Shown here in pieces: positions 36,793 through 49,212 of a stretch of DNA of 64,000 bases. Under the pieces are notes generated by a model. The model did not search any database. It saw only the letters and a list, made by a program, of their open reading frames with translations, and had not been told where the DNA came from. The position numbers and the translations under genes were made by a program. The first letter of the stretch is position 1, and each line of letters opens with the position of its first letter. This DNA is from Acholoe squamosa (taxonomy: Eukaryota; Annelida; Polychaeta; Phyllodocida; Polynoidae), in the NCBI GenBank assembly GCA_949317995.1, contig OX439045.1:7311674-7375673 (forward strand), given 5' to 3'.

Positions 36793-37592
36793 GAATGTCA
36801 AGGGCCATCCAGTGAACTGTATTGTGTTATGATTAGGCACTTCATCTCAAGCCAATATGCTGATAGGGGCTATCAGTGATTGGGACAATATATATGCATG
36901 GTAGAAGAGATGAGCATTTAGAAACTATTTTCCATGTTTCCAGAAAATTTCAAATCTGTCTTTTTATTGGATATGCCAACTTTCAACATATTGCACTATT
37001 GCAGAAACAAACTGAGTCTGAATATTGAAGAATGACATATAATAGAAAAGCACCCTTTGTTAACCTTAGAGAGATGTGACCTATTTATGCCCATATATAT
37101 TTACACACTGGTGAGGTATATGAATCCATCACTCCTCATCACCAGCAGTGTCCTACCTTTTAGCACCCAGTCCATATATAGATATAAATCACTAAATGAA
37201 ATGAAGGATCAGGGCCATTTCATTAATCATGGAATAGATTTGCCATACTTGTCCAGGAAAGGCAGGGGATTATAAGATAATTCCGGAAATTTCCTCAGGG
37301 AAAGTCATGGAAAATGTGAAGTTTGATATTGTAAAGCAACATCTAATTGTAAAACTCATTTTGCTATCATAAGTCACAGAATCTCAGTTTAAGTATTGTG
37401 TGGGAGCCCTGGAAGGTATTTCAAAATGGTTGGGAATTGTATTCTTACTGTAGGTAACTAACCTTCTCTTTCCCGGCTCCTCTCCGCCCTAAGAAGCAAC
37501 TTCCCACCTTATACTGCAATGGAATTCACTTACTCTGAATTTAATAGACAGTGGGGAAAAAAGTGGGGGAAGTGTTTCTATGATTGGACACA
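36793..37592. other. Intergenic; partial MITE family F sequence near 37430-37570, otherwise nothing recognised
   Basis: AGCAACTTCCCACC and GGAATTGTATTCTTACTG resemble the interior of family F. Confidence 0.45.
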
Positions 37593-37890
37593 CCTGGAGG
37601 CTATTGCGAAAAGAATCGGAAACGGATTCTCACTGTCGTAACTCACATTTCAGTTCCTGGCTGGTCTGCTGCTTAGAACCAACTTCTCACCCTACACTCA
37701 GAACCAATCCTCTTTGTGTGAATAATTCTGGGAAGCATTCCCCAATTCATGGAAACTTAAGAATCAATTCTATAGCCTATTAACTTGCTGTAAAACAGGG
37801 GAGAAGTCATCACTTAAGATTAGTCAGTTCCCATTTGGGAATAGCACCTCCAACAGAATTGAATTCCTGTCCTTTCGCAAAACCCTCCTG
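37593..37890. mobile_element. MITE family F copy 2
   Basis: CCTGGAGGCTATTGCGAAAAG at the left, CTTTCGCAAAACCCTCCTG at the right, same interior as 36515-36792. A third, truncated copy follows at ~37930-38100. Confidence 0.75.
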
Positions 37891-38369
37891 AACGCATCAG
37901 GGTTTGAATTAATTGTATATTACTTAGGCTAGGTAATTGAAGGAAGGAACTAGCTGAGAGTGGGTTCTTTCTCGGGAAGTACACACAGATTCTGGACCAT
38001 CCCTGAACTACTTTTGGCATAAAAACCAAGAATCAATTCTCTGAGTCAATTCCATTTCGGGAATAGCACCTCTGACAGAACTCAATTCCAATTTTTAATA
38101 CACACTCTAATTATGGGGAGCAGGGTTAATGCCCACAACACTATTATACTGTGTTGCTTATCAATGAATAAATAATGGCTCACTCAGTTCTACTAAACTC
38201 TAAATGTTGAACACAGGTTCAACTTGTAACATAATAGCCTATTATACTGGGTACCAACATGTGATGCGGTGAGGGCAGAAGCTGGGACATTGGGTAGGGA
38301 ATGGATTTATTTCCTTACTTTATCTATGAATGAGATATGGCAGTGTAATTAGTACGTATACTCAGATCG

Positions 38370-38920
38370 GAATCTGCACTCTTTGGCAAAACACATTTTC
38401 ATTATCTAAACACTTTTTCTAAAACACTTTTACACTTTTCCTGCAAAAGTGTTCATGTTTATAAAAGTATTTTAATACTTGGTTCCAATCCAACTCACCA
38501 GGTGACAGGGGCCAGAGAATCAATGTTGATAACTGGATGATCAATATTCATCAAATTGCTATCAAAATAAATTCAATATTCTCTACCTGCAGAGAGACAG
38601 CAATATGCAGTAGGAAGGACTCACTAATCCTTAAACTGGGACCATGGGTCTATTAGGAAAATTAAATAATAGCGAGGACTTTGTCTGAAGCTCATCTTAA
38701 ACACTTTCTGAAACTAAACACTTTATTCTCAGAATCATTTAAACACTTTTTTCAACTAAAACACATTTCAATCAAAACACTTTTGAATTTTTGAACAATT
38801 TTTGAAAAAGTGGACAGTGTTTTGTCCAAAAAAAAGTGTTAAACAAAGTGTTAGAAGAAAGTGTTTTGAATATAGGTAAAAGTGTTTAAAAACAAAACAC
38901 ATTTTTTAGTGTCTGTGCTT
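38370..38920. repeat. Cluster of AAACACTTTT / AAAAGTGTTT motifs arranged head to head
   Basis: More than 15 copies of AAACACTTT or its complement. Forward copies dominate 38390-38790 and reverse copies 38800-38900, so the segment can fold back on itself. Confidence 0.7.
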
Positions 38921-39385
38921 AGATTTCACCATATGGGCAATCTTTAAGTCCAAGTGCAATGCAAGAAGGGGTTAAGGTTTCACCCAATTTCCAAAAAGGG
39001 GATTGGGAAAATTCAGTGTATACTCACTTAAAACCACTAAATCCAATCCAACAATATTAAAAATGACCACTCCCTTCCTGTAAATAATGTGTATAGCTGT
39101 CCCCATCTCACTCTTAATGTCTGCTCCCTCCCCATCCCTTGCATGTTATATATAAAGGGAGGGATGACAGCTTAGGTTCTATATGTCAGTACCACTTGTA
39201 ACGTTAAGGTAAGGTAAGCACCACCTCTTATATCTCCATTGGTCTAAAAAAAAGCAAGTTCATGGAATACCTGGGTGTTAAAATCAATTTTGAGCATTAT
39301 GAATAGTATTCAAATCATATGTGCTGGTCTCAAATGAGAGCCGGGGGTCAATTATTATTGATTTTTTTTAAATGCACTGTATAAT
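38921..39385. other. Intergenic; nothing recognised
   Basis: No ORF, repeat or RNA signal seen. Confidence 0.5.
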
Positions 39386-39645
39386 TAACCCTTTAAAGGC
39401 CGCTGATGCAGGAGTGCATCATGCCCATTGTTTGTCAAGATGCACTAATGAAGTGCTGGCAAGACTGCTCGCCAGCACTTCATTGGAGCATCATGCTGAC
39501 TCATAGGTGCTTATGTATAGACCCCGGAGCATTGGCATAATGCTCCAATGAAGTGCTGCCAAGTAGTTTCGCCAGCACTTCATTAGTGCACTATGCTGAC
39601 CAATGGGCATGATGCACTCCTTTACCCGCGGCCCTTAAAGGGTTA
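39386..39645. mobile_element. MITE family D, full palindromic copy
   Basis: TAACCCTTTAAAGGCCGCTG at the left, GCGGCCCTTAAAGGGTTA at the right. Two internal AATGAAGTGCTGGC...GCCAGCACTTCATT hairpins. Confidence 0.85.
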
Positions 39646-40416
39646 CTAAGATGCAGGTAAGAGAGAGGATTATCCATGCATTCTGATATTTAGAGAATAG
39701 ACAACGATCTTCTTCAGATCAAGACTGTCAGATGCATTTGTGCATTATAGGACAACAGGCAGTTGAGATGTGAAGAAGGAGTTGTCTATTGTCTTTATAA
39801 AAGGTTGTACATTTCATTCCAATCACTTAAGTACCCGATTAAGGTATGTCTAGACCAATTAATGGCTACACTCCAGTAGTATGACATGTATGATTAGTGC
39901 TTCATGTATACATGACCCTTACATGTTTAATGATGGTTTAGAATAATAATAATAAAAAAGACAACTACTGAAGCAAATTCCCAGTATTCCCTAAGTTTGG
40001 GAGATAACCAATGTTTTCACAACATATCCTTAGGACTGCCAGTACTTTCTGTCAGGGCACAACCAAAACGTATTGATGTGGGTAGTAAAAAGGGGGTCTC
40101 AAAATACCAGTACTTTCTGGTGGTTCACTGCCAAAACGTTTTATGTGTAATAGATTTTTCAATTTTTTGGCTACCATACAGTAATAATGTGTATTCAAGG
40201 ATGGATTTCTCTCTATTTTCAATATAATTTCCGGTTAGTAATACACACTATCCAACACTGGTAGTTGCACTCACAATGGAAAAACGTTTTAAAACGTTTT
40301 GGCATCCCTGCTATGAAGAGAGGTATCATGTAAAGCAAAACATTTTGATGTGTATTGTGAAGTAAAATCATACAGCTGTCTGTGTGCCAAAACGTTTTGG
40401 AGTGTTCTGTGGAGAA

Positions 40417-43400
40417 ACATGGTACCAGTACACATCACATGGTGATACATGGTACCAGTACACATCACATGGTGATACATGGTACCAGTACACATCACAT
40501 GGTGATACATGGTACCAGTACACATCACATGGTGACACATGGTACCAGTACACGTCATATGGTGATACATGGTACCAGTACACATCACATGGTGATACAT
40601 GCACCAGTACACATCACATGGTGATACATGGTACCAGTACACATCACATGGTGATACATGACACCAGTACACATCACATGGTGATACATGGTACCAGTAC
40701 ACATCACATGGTGATACATGGTACCAGTACACATCACATGGTGATACATGACACCAGTACACGTCACATTGTGATACATGGTACCAGTACATGTCACATT
40801 GTGATACATGGCACCAGTACACGTCACATTGTGATGGCTGGCACCAGTACACATCACATGGTGATTCCTGGCACCATTACACGTCAGATGGTGATACATA
40901 GTACCAGTACACGTCTCAAGGTGAGACACGGCATGGTACCAGTACATGTGTACCAGTACATGTCACATTGTGATACATGGCACCAGTACACGTCACATTG
41001 TGATGGCTGGCACCAGTACACATCACATGGTGATTCCTGGCACCATTACACGTCAGATGGTGATACATAGTACCAGTACACGTCTCAAGGTGAGACACGG
41101 CAGCAGTACACGTCTCATGGTGGTAACTGTACCAGTACATGTCACATTGTGATACATGGCACCAGTACACGTCACATTGTGATGGCTGGCACCAGTACAC
41201 ATCACATGGTGATTCCTGGCACCATTACACGTCAGATGGTGATACATAGTACCAGTACACGTCTCAAGGTGAGACACGGCAGCAGTACACGTCTCATGGT
41301 GGTAACTGGCACCAGTACACGTCTCATGGTGATACATAGCACCAGTACACGTCCCATGGCGATAACTGGGACCAGTACACGTCACATGGTGATAACTGGC
41401 ACCAGTAGACATCACATGGTGATACATGGCACCAGTACACATCACATGGTGATAACTGGCATCAGTACACATCATATGGTGATAACTGGCACCAGTACAC
41501 ATCACATGGTGATACAAGGCACCAATACACGTCATATGGTGATACATGGTACCAGTACATGTCACATGGTGATACAGGGCACCAGAACAGGTGACATGAT
41601 GATACGTGGCACCAGTACACGTCACATGGTGACACAGGGCACCAGAACAGGTGACATGATGATACATGGCACCAGTACACATCACATGGTGATACATGGC
41701 ACCAGAACAGGTGACATGGTAATACATGGCACCATTACACATCACATGGTGATACAAGGCACCAATACACGTCATATGGTGATACATGGTACCAGTACAC
41801 GTCACATGGTGATACATGACACCAGTACACGTCACATTGTGATACATGGTACCAGTACACATCACATGGTGATACATGGTACCAGTACACATCACATGGT
41901 GATACATGGTACCAGTACACGTCATATGGTGATACATGGTACCAGTACACATCACATGGTGATACATGCACCAGTACACATCATATGGTGATACATGGTA
42001 CCAGTACACTTCACATGGTGATACATGACACCAGTACACGTCACATTGTGATACATGGTACCAGTACACATCACATGGTGATACATGGTACCAGTACATG
42101 TCACATTGTGATACATGGCACCAGTACACGTCACATTGTGATGGCTGGCACCAGTACACATCACATGGTGATTCCTGGCACCATTACACGTCAGATGGTG
42201 ATACATAGTACCAGTACACGTCTCAAGGTGAGACACGGCAGCAGTACACGTCTCATGGTGGTAACTGGCACCAGTACACGTCTCATGGTGATACATAGCA
42301 CCAGTACACGTCCTATGGCGATAACTGGCAGCAGTACACGTCTTAAGGTGAGAAACGGCAGCAGTATATGTCTCATGGTGGTAACTGGCACCAGTACACG
42401 TCTCATGGTGATACATAGCACCAGTACACGTCCCATGGCGATAACTGGCACCAGTACACGTCACATGGTGATAACTGGCACCAGTAGACATCACATGGTG
42501 ATACATGGCACCAGTACACATCACATGGTGATAACTGGCACCAGTACACATCACATGGTGATTCAGGGCAGTAGACATCATCAGTAGATACATGTTACGA
42601 GTACACATCATATGGTGATACCTGGCACCAATACACATCACATGGTGATACATGGTACCAGTACACATCACATGGTGATACTGGGCACCAAAACAGGTGA
42701 CATGATGATACATGGCACCAGTACACGTCACATGGTGATACAGGGCACCAGAACAGGTGACATGGTGATACATGGCACCATTACACATCACATGTTGATA
42801 ACTGGCAGCAATACACATCACATGGTGACATATGGCAACAGTACACATCATATGGTGACATATGGCAACAGTACACATCACATGGTGACATATGGCAACA
42901 GTTCACATCACATGGTGACATATGGCAACAGTACACATCACATGGTGACAAATGGCAGCAATACACATCACATGGTGATTCAGGGCAGTAGACATCATCA
43001 GTAGATACATGTTACGAGTACACATCATATGGTGATACCTGGCACCAGTACACATCACATGGTGATACATGGTACCAGTACACATCACATAGTGATACAT
43101 GGCACCAGTACACATCACATGGTGATACATGGTACCAGTACAGATCACATGGTGACACATGGTACCAGTACACATCACATGGTGATACATGGTACCAGTA
43201 CACATCACATGGTGACACATGGTACCAGTACACATCACATGGTGATACATGGTACCAGTACACATCACATGGTGATGCATGGCACCAGTACACATCACAT
43301 GGTAATACATGGTACCAGTACACGTCACATTGTGATACATGGTACCAGTACATGTCACATGGTTATACATGGTACGAGTACACATCACATGGTGATACAT

Positions 43401-43486
43401 GGTACCAATACACATCACATGGTGATACATGGTACCAGTACACATCACAAGGTGATACATATTGTGACACATGGCACCAGTACACA
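40417..43486. repeat. 30-bp minisatellite, about 102 copies
   Basis: The unit reads ACATGGTACCAGTACACATC followed by ACATGGTGAT. A composite block marked by GTGATGGCTGG, GTGATTCCTGG and GGTGAGACACGGCAG recurs starting near 40831, 41000, 41179 and 42139, showing unequal-exchange amplification of multi-unit segments. Because 30 is divisible by three, long reading frames exist on both strands, but there is no sign of a protein. Confidence 0.97.
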
Positions 43487-43649
43487 ATTCAACATGACTG
43501 CCTAGGCTAATGATTTCTAGATAAAGGTATGACACAGTGCAGTTGCATGTATAAGAGGACCATGCAGGCTAATGATGCAATACATGGCATAAGATAATTT
43601 CATACGATGATACATGGTATCAGGTCATTAAATTATCCTTCTAAATTTG

Positions 43650-44480
43650 TACTAAAGGCACAATGGTCTTATATGGAAGGACATGCCTATTTATTACACA
43701 TCAAAACGTTATGGCCACTGTGGTAATCTTTCTACCAATGTGTTCTAGAACGTTTTGTATTGAAGGAAATACCTGTTTATTACACATTAAAACGTCATGG
43801 CCACTGGGGTTATCTTTCTACTGATGTGTTCTAAAACGTTTTGTATTGAGGGAAATACCTGTGTATTACACATCAAAACATTATGGCCACTGTGGTAATC
43901 TGCCTGCCAAAACATTCTAAAATGTTTTACTTTAAAGGAAATACCTGTTCAGTACACATCAAAATGCTATGGCCTCTGGACTAATCTTCCTATCACTGTG
44001 TTCTAAAACGTTTTGTATTGAGGGAAATATATGTGTATTACACATCAAAACGTCATGGCAACTGTGGTAATCTTTCTACCAATGTGTTCTAAAACCTTTT
44101 ATATTGAAGGAAATACCTGTTTATTACACATTAAAACGTCACGGCCACTGGGTTAATCTCTCTACCAATGTGTTCTAAAACGTTTTGTATTTAGGGAAAT
44201 ACCTGTGTATTACACATCAAAACATTATGGCCACTGTGGTAATCTGCCTGCCAAAGCATTCTAAAATGTTTTACTTTAAAGGAAATACCTGTTCAGTACA
44301 CATCAAAATGCTATGGCCTCTGGACTAATCTTCCTATCACTGTGTTCTAAAGTGTTTTGTATTGAGGGAAATACCTGTGTATTACACATCAAAACGTCAT
44401 GGCCACTGGGGTAATCTTTCTACTAATGTGTTCTAAAACCTTTTGTAATGCAGGAAATACTTGCTTAGTACACTCTGATA
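43650..44480. repeat. 86-bp satellite with 344-bp (4 x 86) higher-order period, about 9 to 10 units
   Basis: TATTACACATCAAAACGT starts recur every 86 bp (43691, 43777, 43863, 43949...). The variant pair with CATCAAAACATTATGGCC recurs after 344 bp (43875 and 44219). Confidence 0.93.
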
Positions 44481-44940
44481 CGCTATGGCATTTAACCATT
44501 GTAGGCATACTCCTCTTGAATTCAGCTTGATACAGAAAAGCCAAATCCTCCTAATACGTATTGCAATTGATTAGCAATTAGGTAATTAATTAAATACAAA
44601 TCCTGTTATATTGGATTATTTCAAGGTTGCTTATAATATTTTAAGCATTATTCCAATAAGTAGTCATGTCATTGGAGACCTTGACAAAATATGTCGTCAT
44701 ATTAATTGGTCCTGAATTCAACATGATTTTTCATTTTTGAAATAATTAGCTAATCATCCATTTTCAAGGTTAATTAAGGTATATATGCATGTAACTGATA
44801 GATAAAATTCCTTTCTTGGCATAAGTCAAAAGTATGTGACATCTTAAATAGAAATGTGTTTCATCTCTGAGTTCTTCCTCCAAAGAGATATTCTACATCG
44901 AAGTTCATGAAATGTGCAAAAATCAATGGCAGTTTGGGGC
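44481..44940. other. Single-copy stretch inside the 5-kb element; nothing recognised
   Basis: AT-rich, no coding signal. Confidence 0.5.
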
Positions 44941-45093
44941 TCTCCAACCTCAAGATTACTGGCATTTTGAAGGGGCCTTTTTACTACCCACATCAATACG
45001 TTTTGGAGGTCCACTGACAGAAAGTACTGGTATTTTTGAGGGCCGTTTTTACTACCCACATTAATACGTTTTGGTTGTGCTAAGGATATTCAT

Positions 45094-45330
45094 TAACCCT
45101 TTAAGGGCCGCATAATGCATTAATGCATCATGCCCATTGGTCGTCATGATGCACCAATGAAGTGCTGGTGAGACTGCTCGCCAGCACTTCATTGGAGCAT
45201 CATGCCGACCCTCTGGGAGTATATGTGTCAACCTTGTAGGGTCGTCATGATGCTCCAAAGAGGTGCTGGCGAGACTGGTGTATCGTGAGGACCAATTTGC
45301 ACTCCTACATCAGCGGCCTTAAATGGTTTA
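45094..45330. mobile_element. MITE family D copy
   Basis: TAACCCTTTAAGGGCCGCAT to CAGCGGCCTTAAATGGTTTA, with the same AATGAAGTGCTGG hairpins as 39386-39645. It lies four bases after the 5-kb element's right end. Confidence 0.83.
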
Positions 45331-45855
45331 AGGCTGACTTTCCAGCACCCGATTTGCCTACTATATTGACAGTCTCGCCCGGTCGGGATTCTAGGGAATA
45401 CCTCTCTCGTGTATGGGGATGATGGTCCCCATTTTCTGGGGAAGATTACTATGCGAGGTACCTGCCTACAAACTAGCACTACAGCAACCAGCGGAAAAAA
45501 ACTTCTTTTACCCACAAACGCTAGTTGCCAGAGATGACTCACGCTAGTGGTCGAGGTGGGGGCAGATTGCTATATCGGTTGATAGGCCTACCACTTTACT
45601 CCTGCCAGGTGACTTTTCCCAAAGTATTCAGTGGTGGGGCATGCATTCTGTTTGTCTACAGAAGTGTGCACGTTCTATGAGTATGTCGGCTTATCTGCTT
45701 ATACAGCTACCAAATTAGGTGGTGGAATATGACCCTAAATGAACTCCCTCAGATGGTGTAACATGATTTGGTGCTAACATGCTTCGCTATGATGTGATTC
45801 TTTAATGATTTATCTAACTATACTGATTACTTGATGCATCTGACCACATTTTCAG

Positions 45856-45926
45856 GGTCCACAGTGGGTAAGATTGTATACCGCTCCAATAAGCAATACA
45901 AGAATGGGAAGCCAATCAACCAACAG
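45856..45926 (+). CDS. Exon of an unrecognised second gene
   Basis: 71 nt after acceptor cattttcag and before donor CAG|gtaagg. In the open frame it reads STVGKIVYRSNKQYKNGKPI, leaving two leading bases (phase 1 in) and phase 0 out. Earlier exons were not found. I do not recognise the protein; the call rests on splice signals and phase compatibility with 50586. Confidence 0.55.
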
Positions 45927-46524
45927 GTAAGGACTTTAATGAAATTATAGGATAATCATATGCATGGTGAGAAAACTACATTAGAGATGGGTTTTACAGA
46001 AAAAAAGGATATAAGGAAGATGGGTCAGGGAAGCCATACCTTCCTGTTTTCTATCCACTCTGCCTGGTGTACATACATGTACATGTATCTGTAAAAGTCA
46101 TCTCTAATTAATTTTTCTCACAATGAATAAAATCACTTTAGCTCACAAAAAGGCTTTGAACAATTATCCGCCTCAATTACCTCCATTCCTCAATTTGTGC
46201 TCTACTAGCCCACTTATAATCATCTATTTCTCCTCTTTTCTGTCCCCTCATATTTGTGTGGTGCACACATGGGCGGGCACCGAAACGTTCCTCTGAAATA
46301 GTGTAATGTAGTTTTCTCACCATGAATATCACCTTAGCTGTCAAAATGGTGTTAAACATCTATTACTCACTTGCTCACTCCATTCCTCAATTACAGCAAT
46401 GTATGTATATTACATACTTGTTACTTAAGAACCATTACATAATTGTCACTTGAACCTTTATATTTTTTTTAATTAGGAGGAGGGTAGTGTTTCCCTCTTT
46501 TGGGCGCCACTAATCAGAGTATAA
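45927..46524 (+). other. Intron; nothing recognised
   Basis: No repeat or coding signal seen. Confidence 0.5.
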
Positions 46525-46811
46525 AGAGAGAACTAAACGACCGTCAGCCACCGAGAACACCAGGGGAGTTTAGTTCTCTATTTATTTTATGTTTTTAGAG
46601 GGTTTAAATAAGGAAAAATCAACAAAATCAATTACCGTAGTTCCCAATACGAGCGGTGGTCAGCCATTTTGAATGTTTACATACGCCCGGAACAAGGCTG
46701 CGGTACCGGATCGGCCGCTGTGGTGGATCAGCACACGTTACGCCACTGTGGGTGTGGCGATCGGCCCTGCAATGCTATCTCTATGGGAAGAAGTTATTCA
46801 CATAAAATAAA
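46525..46811. mobile_element. MITE family A copy
   Basis: GAGAACTAAACGACCGTCAG (shortened hairpin head) to TTATTCACATAAAATAAATA. Fifth copy in the window and the only one outside the mucin gene. Confidence 0.83.
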
Positions 46812-47432
46812 TAACGCAGTCATACAGATGCAGTAATACAGATGCAATATCCTCGTGTGCGAGTGCTGTAATTCCAATGAGTGCCAGTCTTAAATAAGCA
46901 CCGGAGGTACAGGGGTCGTGAAATATATCTGAAGCACTAAAAACTGTATCTTGAATAAGCGCCTGTCTTGTATAAGCACCAGGGGTAATGGCCCCTCCCA
47001 ATCTATAAGCACGGTGACATCCCCTATAACAATGGTGTTTCTTCCTAAGGTGGTCCACTGACATCTCTTTTTGGTGCAACTTTGTAAGGTGAGATAGGTT
47101 CGTGGTTAACCCCGCTTAAGTGTAGATGTCACTAGATGACACACTATGATTACATGGACAGGTATAACATGTCAATTCTTTGATAATATCTAATTATCAT
47201 TGAAAATGAGTAGGAATAAACTTATTTGATGATACATAATGCCTTCTCATAGACATATGGCATGAACAGACTAAGATATGTTATTATATGATGGACTCAT
47301 ACCAAGTATTTCAAAACATACATTTGGAACACCACTCTCAATGACATTCATGAATATACTCCTCAACTTGTGTGTGTTAGCAAAGGCTAATTACACTCAG
47401 GCTACGCCCTCATGTAATTATTAAGCTAATAG

Positions 47433-48320
47433 ATGATGGATATCGGGGCCCTAGGGCTGTATATGGTGTATATACCTGAGCCGCGAAGCGGCGAGGGTAT
47501 ATACACCATATACAGCCCGTGGGGCCCCGATATCCATCACCTAATAGGTTTATACCACCATTTCCTCCATTTTGTATCAATTTCTTACCTGAAATCCAAA
47601 GAATATAGCCAGGCGAAGACATTTTGGAAGTGCAAGCGACACGGCCCGTGTCCGCTCTGCGCGAAGCCATTGTTTTTGTTCCTTGCCGGGAGAGGTATCG
47701 CTGTGTATACACTCACTTTTCGTATGGAATCCAGCCATGACACGTCTTCAAATTAAAACATACACATCCTTAGATATTCTAGATGAGTACTTCATGCTTG
47801 ATATGTCATATATATTCGAAATAAATAAGAATCCATTGATTTTCCAAACGGGTCCGAAATTTTCGGCGTCTTCCTCGTACAGCGAGCGGATGGCCTATAT
47901 CTACATCCGGGCCACTGACACACTTTCGCCGGACAAGGAGGTGGGTGGGAATGGCCGTTCCGCGACTCGCTTACGATGGAAAAATCAATGGATTCTCCTT
48001 TATTTTGAATATATCGGACATAATACGTATGGAGGGATCATCTAGACTGTCTAAGGATATGTATGTTTTATTTTGAAGACGTGTCATGGCTGGATTCTAT
48101 ACGAAAAGTGAGTGTGAACACGGCGGTACCCCTCCCGGCAAGGAACAAAAACAATGGCTTCGCAAAGAGCGAACCGGGCCGCGACTCGCGTACGTTGGGA
48201 AAATCAATGGATTCTTAGTTATATCGAAGAAAATGGAGAAAATTAGCACGTATTCCTCGTCTATGGATCGAATACTTCTTGGGATTTTAATATTATAACA
48301 TGACAAGCTTGGAATCAATA
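47433..48320. mobile_element. Complex inverted-repeat element (about 0.9 kb)
   Basis: It opens with a near-perfect palindrome (47433-47540: GATGGATATCGGGGCCC ... GGGGCCCCGATATCCATC). It then has a second pair of arms at 47640-47785 and 48046-48186 (GAAGCCATTGTTTTTGTTCC against GGAACAAAAACAATGGCTTC), with AAAATCAATGGATTCT repeated between and after the arms. No coding capacity is apparent. Confidence 0.75.
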
Positions 48321-48394
48321 CGAAAACTGAATGGAAACGTACTTCTAGGACCTCAGGTTAGAATTTATTTACTTTCGCATTGTGTTTCATCACC

Positions 48395-48465
48395 GTTCAG
48401 TGTGGCGCTATGGCTAAGGCCTTCGCCTACCACCACTGCGGCCGGGGTTCAATCCTGATATGAGT
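48395..48465 (+). repeat. tRNA-like sequence 1
   Basis: Has TATGGCTAAGGCC as an A-box-like stretch and GGGGTTCAATCCTG as a B box. No convincing cloverleaf; probably a SINE head or tRNA pseudogene. Confidence 0.45.
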
Positions 48466-48915
48466 ATGGACGATTTTTCACATTGAAACAATGGCGAGGC
48501 TAAATTTCTATGTCCGCCAGCGTCTCCAAAAATATTCTAAGTCCAACTTGACCCCGAAAAAGTATATACCAAAAATTTCAAAAATGCACATGGGTGGTAT
48601 ATGCAGAATAATGCACGGCTAAACTGCATATAAACCCACCGGAAGTGCCGAAATCGTGGTATAACCTTCACTAACACACACGCGTCATGAATTATCCATT
48701 GATTACTTGTTCACTAAGCTGTAGGGTGTATTAAGCCTAACACATAAGTGGTTTGTTAAACACTATAAAGAAATATAGAAATTAAGGTCAGCGTATGACA
48801 GAAGCCCATTATTTCATACAGACAAGGATTTCAGATGGTCAAACATTCAACTTCCTAAGGCAGTCTAATTAATCGATGTATAGTTTGTGCATTCCTGGTT
48901 TCAGTGTCCTTATTG

Positions 48916-48990
48916 CTCCTTGGTGGGATTTGAACCGGGTACCTCCTTATTGTCACTCCTTTGTGCTCCTATCTGTGCTACCAGGGCAGG
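48916..48990 (-). repeat. tRNA-like sequence 2
   Basis: On the minus strand CTGGTAGCACAGATAGG (A box) and CCCGGTTCAAATCCCACC (B box). Probably tRNA-derived. Confidence 0.5.
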
Positions 48991-49212
48991 TGTTGAAAGT
49001 GGCACTATCAATATGATATTTCAACCATAGACCTACTACAGTGAGATGTCATTGGTCATATGAGGCCCAGTAGACTAATAGGAAACACAGACTGGAGTGA
49101 CCATAGTAAGGAAAAATGCCCAAAGTAAGGACAAAATATATTTAATGTCCACAATGTCCTCAGTAAGTGTGGCACAGTCCTACTTATATGCCTTTTGCAA
49201 CCTGGCTCACCA

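Larger units (their letters stand above)
40024..45089. mobile_element. About 5.07-kb inverted-repeat element filled with minisatellite DNA
   Basis: Left end from ATATCCTTAGGACTGCCAGT, right end to GGTTGTGCTAAGGATAT. Both ends carry inverted copies of CAACCAAAACGTATTGATGTG, GGGTAGTAAAAAGG and CCAGTACTTTCTG over about 120-140 bp. The interior holds a 30-bp array (40417-43486) and an 86-bp array (43650-44480), with the motif AAAACGTTTTGG recurring in ends and spacers. No transposase is seen, so it is non-autonomous; the class is unknown and I find no clear target duplication. Confidence 0.75.

Noticed and set aside
40417-43486. CRISPR-like appearance of regularly spaced ~30-bp repeats
   Set aside because: The repeats are directly adjacent with no unique spacers, and the DNA is animal genomic.
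40289-43535. Long Tyr/Trp/Cys/His-repeat and Thr/His/Ile-repeat open frames on both strands
   Set aside because: Explained by a 30-bp minisatellite (multiple of three, stop-free); no splice signals, no start context, and part of a transposon-like element.
45094-45330. Treating this family D MITE as part of the 5-kb element's terminus
   Set aside because: No matching copy sits at the other end (the nearest is 39386-39645, 380 bp away), so adjacency is probably chance.
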